Shown one piece after another: positions 59,101 to 64,000 of a DNA stretch of 64,000 bases. Position 1 is the stretch's first letter; each line of letters opens with the position of its first letter. The stretch is from Lampris incognitus (lineage: Eukaryota; Chordata; Actinopteri; Lampriformes; Lampridae). The notes beneath the pieces were generated by a model. The model saw only the letters and a list, made by a program, of their open reading frames with translations, searched no databases and was not told where the DNA came from. Both the position numbers and the translations under genes were made by a program. Location: positions 97,899,978 through 97,963,977 of the forward strand of contig NC_079213.1 in NCBI RefSeq assembly GCF_029633865.1. Direction: 5' to 3'.

Positions 59101-60376
59101 CAGCACATTATAAACTATTAACACTAGCATGCACAGAGAACTGGTGTTGGACTGTAGGTACCTTCAGCACATTCACACTCGTATCCATTTGGCCTGTCAA
59201 CACACTTGGCCCCGTTCAGACACGGTGTGCTGGAACACTCATCAATGTCAATCTGGCACATCTCACCACTGAAGCCTGAAAAAAAATACATAGCACAGAT
59301 GTACAGAGATATCTCAGGGACAGTCTCTCCAGTAATGTACTGTCTCTTGTTGACATTTATAACATTTGTACAACTGTCACGGGCAGGAAGACTTCTCTAA
59401 CATAACTGCACTGAAAGTAAAATCATCTTGCTTTGGACTGGGTAGAAAATCGGCGTATCTACCAACCTGCTGGGCACTCGCAGACAAAGCGGCTGACCTG
59501 GTCCAGACATTTACCCTGGTTCAGACAGGGGAAGCTGAGACATTCATCTATCTCCGTCTCACAGTGAGTCCCTTCAAATCCTGGGTGCAAGGAAAGAATA
59601 ATAGATTTTTTTTTCAAACCAAAGATTCTTCTATCCTACATATTTGTTAGAATTAGACCACTGTTTTCTACCAGACAACTTAAGGTTACAGCGTTAACAG
59701 ATATTTATTACTTCAGCTGTCCCCCCCCCTTATAACAAATTCATTTTGATGGGAATTTCTGTTGGAGGGAATTCTTCAAGAACTGTGCGCACCAGGCATG
59801 CAGATGCAGGTGTAGTCTCCAATGCGATCCAGACAAGTGCCGTCGTTTTGGCAGGGGCTGGAAGCACACTCGTTGACATCCTGCTCACAGCGCGGCCCGG
59901 CGTAGCCTCTTACACAGTTACAAGTGAAAGAGCCATCTGTGTTCACACACTGACCGCCATGCTCACATGGGTTAGTGCCTGAGAATGGGAAGAGAATGGC
60001 ACAGGGGGAAAATGAATAATGAGGAAACAAAAGAGAAAATAGAAAAGAAGTGAACAGAGTAGAGTAAGCATAGAATAAAATAGAATAGAATAAAATAGAT
60101 AGAACTCAACCAATGTAACAAAAGTAAACAGGAGCACAAAAGAGACATTACACAGTTATGTTGGAATGGAACTTAAGTCAGTTCTTGCAATGGGAGTACA
60201 AAGGAAGCTTTCTGACTTACCAATGATGCACTCATCTCTGTCAGTGTTGCAAGTGCTACCAGTATAGCCGGCTGGGCAATTACAGTTGAACATGCCATTG
60301 ATGGGGTTGGTGTCACATTGAGAGCCCTCTCTGCATGGGTTACTGATACAAGCATCATCTATATGGCACAGCAAAC
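39246..60376 (-). CDS. notch2: Notch2 receptor, 28 exons, lacking the 5' exons
   Basis: Exons (minus, 5' to 3'): 60376-60221, 59978-59793, 59580-59467, 59275-59162, 56602-56369, 54147-54037, 53186-52994, 52694-52549, 51876-51763, 51635-51516, 51338-51186, 50558-50330, 49322-49121, 48922-48769, 47602-47418, 45869-45737, 45657-45406, 45262-45150, 44634-44090, 43950-43609, 43412-43270, 43088-42884, 42725-42638, 42503-42353, 42090-41771, 41512-41365, 40970-40873, 40706-39246. They total 6,410 bp and stay in frame throughout (about 2,136 residues). The order is EGF10-36, three LNR repeats, heterodimerisation domain, membrane helix, RAM, ankyrin repeats, C-terminal activation/PEST region. [11 protein letters not shown] aligns with human NOTCH2 EGF10. 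The C-terminus [12 protein letters not shown]...NMQVFA marks NOTCH2 rather than NOTCH1 or 3. The single-pass receptor is cut by ligand-triggered proteases and its intracellular part joins RBPJ in the nucleus. All introns are GT-AG except one GC-AG (donor after 51763). The signal peptide and EGF1-9 lie beyond 64000. Confidence 0.95.
40500..42090 (-). CDS. notch2: notch2 ankyrin repeats
   Basis: Repeats start at [12 protein letters not shown] (42090) and run through [75 protein letters not shown] and [16 protein letters not shown] to [20 protein letters not shown]. They bind RBPJ and MAML in the nuclear complex. No repeat is missing; the human order is kept across exons 25-28. Confidence 0.93.
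42884..43412 (-). CDS. notch2: notch2 HD C-terminus, membrane helix and RAM start
   Basis: After [12 protein letters not shown] the HD domain ends at [11 protein letters not shown]. Next come the helix [19 protein letters not shown] and [12 protein letters not shown]. The V before AKRKRK is where gamma-secretase cuts in the family. ILWLPDGF contains the W-x-P RAM motif that binds RBPJ, and KRKRKH is a nuclear localisation signal. Confidence 0.92.
43609..44300 (-). CDS. notch2: notch2 negative regulatory region (LNR repeats and HD)
   Basis: Three Lin12/Notch repeats: [39 protein letters not shown], and [20 protein letters not shown]. They are followed by the heterodimerisation domain ([45 protein letters not shown]). 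A basic RGKR before ELEREV is the probable furin (S1) site. This region keeps the receptor shut until ligand pulls it open. Confidence 0.92.
44202..60376 (-). CDS. notch2: notch2 EGF repeats 10-36
   Basis: This is the extracellular EGF array in 19 exons. Many repeats carry the calcium-binding pattern D-x-D/N-E-C at their start (for example [30 protein letters not shown]) and the C-x-C-x-P-x-G close. EGF24 (50558-50470 plus the end of the previous exon) has seven cysteines because its last Cys is followed by another ([11 protein letters not shown]). EGF32 has an extra-long first loop ([12 protein letters not shown]). The repeats bind DSL ligands and carry O-linked sugars in the family; EGF11-12, the ligand-binding core in other Notch proteins, are coded at 60240-59793. 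Confidence 0.93.
46440..47330 (-). mobile_element. 5'-truncated LINE in a notch2 intron
   Basis: Minus-strand reading: [32 protein letters not shown] (catalytic FADD intact), [92 protein letters not shown]. It is flanked by AAACATACTGT at 46429-46439 and 47331-47341. The 3' end is a TAG-repeat tail. It lies in the same orientation as notch2, between exons 47602-47418 and 45869-45737. Same family as 15487-15808. Confidence 0.92.
48258..48669 (-). mobile_element. tRNA-derived SINE copy 6 in a notch2 intron
   Basis: Starts (plus sense) CCCCTTTTTCTTCCAATTG and ends near CCATGTTGGGAGGCAATGG. The first ~30 bases of the tRNA-like head are missing, so it is 5' truncated or eroded. It ends only about 100 bp from the exon at 48769-48922. 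Confidence 0.88.
49006..49050. repeat. (CA)n microsatellite
   Basis: CA run in the notch2 intron between exons ending 48922 and starting 49121. Confidence 0.95.
49614..50060 (-). mobile_element. tRNA-derived SINE copy 7 in a notch2 intron
   Basis: A full-length minus-strand copy with a 14-bp perfect duplication TATTTTGCTTTCTC at 49600-49613 and 50061-50074. Confidence 0.95.
50994..51064. repeat. (CT)n followed by (ACTAT)n
   Basis: A CT run (50994-51022) joined to about eight ACTAT pentamers in the notch2 intron downstream of exon 51338-51186. Confidence 0.95.
52011..52436 (-). mobile_element. tRNA-derived SINE copy 8 in a notch2 intron
   Basis: A full-length minus-strand copy, between TACCTGT at 52004-52010 and 52437-52443. 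It separates exons 52694-52549 and 51876-51763. Confidence 0.9.
53189..53294. repeat. (GA)n array forming a notch2 3' splice site
   Basis: About 100 bp of GA on the plus strand, read as (TC)n on the gene strand. It ends exactly at the AG of the acceptor for exon 53186-52994, so it provides the whole polypyrimidine tract. Confidence 0.95.
53295..54036. other. notch2 intron, no named repeat
   Basis: Includes a GC-richer stretch (53640-53960) with frames open on both strands; none resembles a known protein. The rest is unremarkable. Confidence 0.4.
54811..55022. repeat. Interspersed repeat (GTGCAGCCCATTATCACAAG type)
   Basis: GTGCAGCCCATTATCACAAG, AATTTGCCTCAGGGG, GATAAGGAACAACTCCC, an A-run and GGGAGAGGAACAGAGGAGGG form a pattern common in fish introns. 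Class not assigned. Confidence 0.6.
55266..55315. repeat. (CA)n microsatellite
   Basis: A 50-bp CA run in a notch2 intron. Confidence 0.95.
55360..55990 (-). mobile_element. LINE 3' end with C-terminal zinc finger
   Basis: Minus strand: [72 protein letters not shown], and a C2H2-like [20 protein letters not shown]. It is a 5'-truncated non-LTR element with at least two in-frame stops. A different family from the LINE at 46440. Confidence 0.8.
56072..56112. repeat. (CA)n microsatellite
   Basis: A 40-bp CA run in the same notch2 intron. Confidence 0.95.
57215..58586 (-). mobile_element. tRNA-like SINE (third family) interrupted by a Tc1 derivative
   Basis: The right piece (58553-58586) gives the head TAGCTTACCCGGTAGAG (A-box-like) on the minus strand. 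The left piece (57352-57215) gives CCTGGGTTTGAATCCAGCC (B-box-like), GGGCCCTTTGCTGCATG and the end CAAATAAAGCGG. Removing 57355-58550 and one TA rejoins the tRNA-like head. Confidence 0.7.
57355..58550. mobile_element. Palindromic Tc1/mariner derivative, 1,196 bp
   Basis: The termini CACTACCGTTCAAAAG and CTTTTGAACGGTAGTG are flanked by TA (57353-57354 and 58551-58552). Arms 57355-57888 and 58016-58550 are near-identical inverted copies of about 534 bp around a 127-bp spacer. Each arm codes the transposase N-terminus ([37 protein letters not shown], the DNA-binding helix-turn-helix). In the left arm the third codon is TGA; in the right arm it is Arg. The spacer continues the left reading ([19 protein letters not shown]). 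The DDE catalytic domain is absent, so the copy is non-autonomous. Confidence 0.92.
58590..59160. other. notch2 intron, no feature seen
   Basis: Apart from an A-run at 58661-58680 I see nothing assignable. Confidence 0.4.
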
Positions 60377-61500
60377 CTGGAATAGAACAGCACGAGTCAT
60401 GGAAAAAGACCACTTTGAATATTGTGGTGTAGGGTGAAGGGGCTTGACCATTTGAATTCAAGATGCTGTCACACACCGATCCTTAAGTGTATAAACACTT
60501 TCTTTTCTGAGAAACAGCAACACATTTTGAAAAGCTTTCTTTCCAGGATGTAGGGATGCAATTGTAATGTAAGGATGATTTTAAATTATATGCTGCTAGG
60601 GTTTTCTGTTTTGGCCCTACAAATGCGAATGTCGCTGAGTGATAATGTTTAGAATGACTGACTGACTGACGGAGTGACAAATTTAGTTTGACATAATTGG
60701 GCCGCTGGATCAGGTGACCAACAACATCACTGAAGTTACATGATTGGTCAGCTGAGCACCGAGCAGCATGAAGGAGAGTGCACCATTAAAGCACCCCAAA
60801 TTACAGAGCCCCTGATTGGTCAAATCATATTTTTCCCCCAGTTTGTGCGCACGACACGATTTAGCAAAACAAGAGTGCATGAGCTAGATGTGAACACTCA
60901 GGGGCTCCATATCAAATAACAATCACTCTGACAAAACACTCACTGGCGAATTCACAAAGGGATTGTGCGGCTTTTGCAGCCGCTAAACATGCAAAAACAA
61001 GACAAAAAGAAACCGTGTCATTTTCATAACACCCGCAAAGGGCGATATGCACCCCTAACTGTGCTGCCAAGCAAACAGCATCTCGGTGCTCTGGTGCTAT
61101 TTGCATTGTATTTAAATTATTATTGTATTGCATTGTATTAAAATTAGGTAATATGCATACATTTACCACAAATTTGACCCCATTCTACGCAAATGAGCCT
61201 CACTGCAAAAAAAAAGTCCAATTCCCAAGCGCTAATAGCCACACGCAGTTAGAGTGAAAATTATTAGCATCGTCAGAGAGTTGGTGGTAACTGAAGCACA
61301 TTTATAAGGGATGTCACACCCAGACTTTCCAGTGATCATGGCAGCAGTGATTGTAGCCAGGCGAAGGCATCATCATTGCCAGGCATGCTCGTGAGCGGAT
61401 ATTTCGAAGTAGAATATCACTTTTTGATTTAACTGAGACCGACATCATTCGCAGATACAGGTTGCCAAGTAAAACAATTCTTGCTATTCAATGTTAACCC
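60377..61500. other. notch2 intron upstream of EGF10 exon
   Basis: No exon or named repeat seen on either strand. A short (GACT)n run lies at 60656-60670. Confidence 0.45.
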
Positions 61501-61515
61501 CACATTTAAACTCAT

Positions 61516-64000
61516 ATGGCTTCGGGTAATGGTGGTTTGACATTTGGAACAGCAGGCAAATCTGTCATATTTGCTAGCGGGAATGTTAGAGGCTTAGGCA
61601 ACCCCAAAAAACTCAACAGAGTTCTCTCTCACCTCGACAGCCTGGGTGTGCAAATCATGTTCATTCAAGAAACACATCTGAGCATGTTAGCTCACAATAG
61701 AATGCGCAGATGCTGGGTCTCTCAATCCTTCCACTCGCTTTTTAACAGTAAAGCACGAGGTGCTGCCATTCTCATCCACTGCTCTATCCCATTTATTTCA
61801 TCAAACATAATGGCAGACCGCAACGGGTGCTATGTCATCGTGACAGGTACTCTGTTTAACACACCATTAATTCTGGTGAACGTATATGCTCCCAACTATG
61901 GCGATGAGCAGTTTTTTGTCAAATTTTTTTCCTCCTTACCAAATATTGACTCACATTACCTGATAATAGGGGGTGACCTGAATTACTGTCTCCTCAACGT
62001 GGACACTTCCTCTAACAGCTGCTAACTCTAAAGTTGCGAAAGTCATCAATATGCTTCTGAACGATTATGGTGTGTAAGACATATGGCGAAGTCTTAACCC
62101 AAATACTTGCGGATACTAATTTTTCTCTCCAGTCCATTACACATTCTCCCAAATAGATTATTTTCTTGTCTACAATAAATTACTACCATCCATTCAAAGT
62201 TGCAGCTATCATGCGAGGGTAATTTCTGATTACTCGCCCCTCCTATTGACCATGAAGTTCACAAACAAATCTATCTCCCACCCACCTTGGAGACTGAATA
62301 TTCACTTTCTGTCTGACATCAACCATGTTGAATTTATATCTAAGCAAATACTTTTTTTATTAAAAAAAACACCACCTCTGACACAATCATACTTTATTGT
62401 GGGAAACATTGAAGACCTACATGACAGGGCAGCTAATATCTCACATAACATTTGGGGGAAAAAACTGCTTTCTTTCACTCTCAGAAGTCTCACCAACCAC
62501 ATTCTGCAACTGGAGAATGAATATACACTTTCTCCATCCCACAATCTCTATATAGAAAGACTCTTCCTTAAAACAGAATTCGATAATCTTTCTACCACTT
62601 AAGCAGAAGACATGCTCATTAAGTCTAGAGATACCTTCTAAGAATATGGTGAAAACCCAAGTAATTTTTGACACACCGACTCAGGTGGTCATCTGCCTCA
62701 AGGTTAATCTCAGAAATTAGCACAAGCAGTGGTCTAACTAGCAACCCCCTTGAAATACACAGTGCTTTTCAAAAAATGTATGTATCACTCTATACTTCGG
62801 AGAAAGAAAAGCCCAGACGTGAAGACCTGCACAAATTTTTTGAAAATCTTTCTATATTAAAAGTTTCCACTGATACAGCTAAAGTCCTCGATGGTCCAAT
62901 TACTCTAGGACAGGTGAATGAGGCAATCACAGCCATGCAAAGTGGTAAAAGTCCTGGACTCTGGTTTTCCCATCGAATATTTTAAGAGACTCTCCAAAAA
63001 GCTCTCGCCTCTCCTTCTGAACAGGTACAACGAGTTGTTTGATTCACACATTCTTCCAAGAACGTTACACGAAGCTTAAATCTCTCTTCTCCTTAAAAAG
63101 AATAAAGACCATCATTGCTGCAGTTCCTACTGCCCAATTTTTTTGTTGAAGATTGATGTAAAAATTATTGCAAAGATTCTCGCCTGTCACCTAGAAAAAC
63201 TCCTACCAGACATTATACCAGTTGACCAGGCAGGCTTTATTAACAATAGGTTTTAATTTTTCAATGTGAGGCGACTGTTTAACATTGTTTATAATGCACT
63301 AAAGTCCACTACCCTGAGCAATTAGTTTCCATCCATCCATCCATCCATTAGCTGAACCGCTTATCCTGTTCTCAGGGTCACAGGGATGCTGTAGCATATT
63401 TCAGCAGTCATTGGGCGGCAGGCGGGGAGATACCCTGGACAGGCCGCCAGGTCATCACAGGGCCGAGACACACACACACAAACATTCATAACTAGGGACA
63501 ATTTAGTACAGCCAATGCACCTGACTTACATGTCTTTGGACTGTGGGAGGAAACCAGAGCCCCTGGAGGAAACCCATGCAGACACGGGGAGAACATACAA
63601 ACTCCACACAGAGGACGACCCGGGATGACCCACCAAGGTTGGACTACCCGGGGCTCGAAACCAGGACCTTCTTGCTGTGAGGCAACCGCGCTAATCACTG
63701 CGCCACCGTGCTGCCCTATTAGTTTCCCTAGATGCCAAAAAGGCTTTTGATAGGGTAGAATGGAGTTTCCTATTTTTCACCCTTGAAAGATTTGGCGTTG
63801 GTGGGAAGTTTTGTTTCTTGGATTAGGCTATTACATACTTTTCCAGTCGCTTCAACACACACTAATAACACTTCCTCTAGATATTTCTAGGTAAGCTGTG
63901 GCATGGGACAGGATTGCCCCATCTCACCCTTACTTTTTGCCATAGCCATTGAACCCCTATCTCTCGCACTCCCAACATAATACACATATAACAGGTATCA
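61516..64000 (+). mobile_element. L1-clade LINE ORF2, runs off the window
   Basis: An endonuclease frame from 61516 (ASGNVRGLGNPKKLNRVL, QIMFIQETHL, LILVNVYAPNYGDEQFF, YLIIGGDLNYCLL) is followed by the linker (SHNIWGKKLLSFTLRSL). RT blocks follow: VNEAITAMQSGKSPG, KIIAKILACHLEKLLPDI, DQAGFINNR, then after a [21 protein letters not shown] (motif A) and GMGQDCPISPLLFAIAIEPL. The FADD box and C-terminus lie beyond the window. Stops and frame changes split it (for example near 62025-62100 and 62600-62670). It lies antisense in a notch2 intron. Confidence 0.88.
63331..63717 (-). mobile_element. tRNA-headed SINE with (ATCC)n tail inside the L1 RT
   Basis: The minus-strand head GGGCAGCACGGTGGCGCAG (A box) leads to GCCTCACAGCAAGAAGGTCC and GGTTTCGAGCCCC (B-box region). 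The core is GAGTTTGTATGTTCTCCCCG and the tail ends (GGAT)n. It has a 10-bp duplication ATTAGTTTCC at 63321-63330 and 63718-63727, inside the RT between GFINNR and [10 protein letters not shown]. Confidence 0.95.

Noticed and set aside
39246-60376. notch3 or notch1 as identity of the Notch gene
   Set aside because: The C-terminus [12 protein letters not shown] and NMQVFA and the EGF10 alignment fit NOTCH2; NOTCH3 has fewer EGF repeats and a different tail.

Overview
The window is ray-finned fish (teleost) nuclear DNA. Spliced vertebrate genes lie in large introns filled with fish-type transposons: hAT, Tc1/mariner, L2, L1 and other LINEs, several tRNA-headed SINE families, and long simple repeats. 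I saw no LTR element, retrovirus or other virus-like copy that I could support.

Four host genes can be read. (1) rex1bd, minus strand, 8201-8701 plus a possible ATG-only first exon at 9370-9372; its 3' part lies left of the window. (2) fam78b, plus strand, two coding exons at 10999-11261 and 12882-13404 (261 codons). (3) slc35a3, the Golgi UDP-GlcNAc transporter, minus strand, seven coding exons between 32265 and 20959 (328 codons). (4) notch2, minus strand, 28 exons from 60376 to 39246, giving EGF repeat 10 to the stop codon (about 2,136 residues). The notch2 exons for the signal peptide and EGF1-9 must lie right of the window. rex1bd and fam78b diverge from a shared upstream region. slc35a3 and notch2 run head to tail toward lower coordinates. 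Every coding junction in fam78b, slc35a3 and notch2 keeps frame, so these genes look functional.

Layout: 1-6114 is a nest of three hAT elements, two with perfect 8-bp target duplications. 6146-7850 is a Tc1/mariner copy carrying a 494-bp hAT-like MITE. 8.2-13.4 kb holds rex1bd and fam78b. 15.3-20.1 kb is a repeat belt with a retroelement-like inverted pair, a foldback element and SINEs. 20.96-33.2 kb is slc35a3, with a GACA/GATA array in intron 6 and a LINE-in-LINE nest in intron 1. 33.9-36.4 kb is SINE/L1 debris. 36.6-60.4 kb is notch2 with its probable 3' UTR. 61.5-64 kb is an L1 element interrupted by a SINE.

The host genes do not form a single pathway. The one functional link is general knowledge: Golgi sugar-nucleotide supply and Notch EGF glycosylation belong to the same secretory route. 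I found no operon-like or clearly undescribed system. The most useful leads are a seventh cysteine in notch2 EGF24, a GC-AG intron in notch2, a notch2 3' splice site built from a microsatellite, a 1.2-kb Tc1-derived palindrome in a notch2 intron, and the precisely dated nests of mobile elements.
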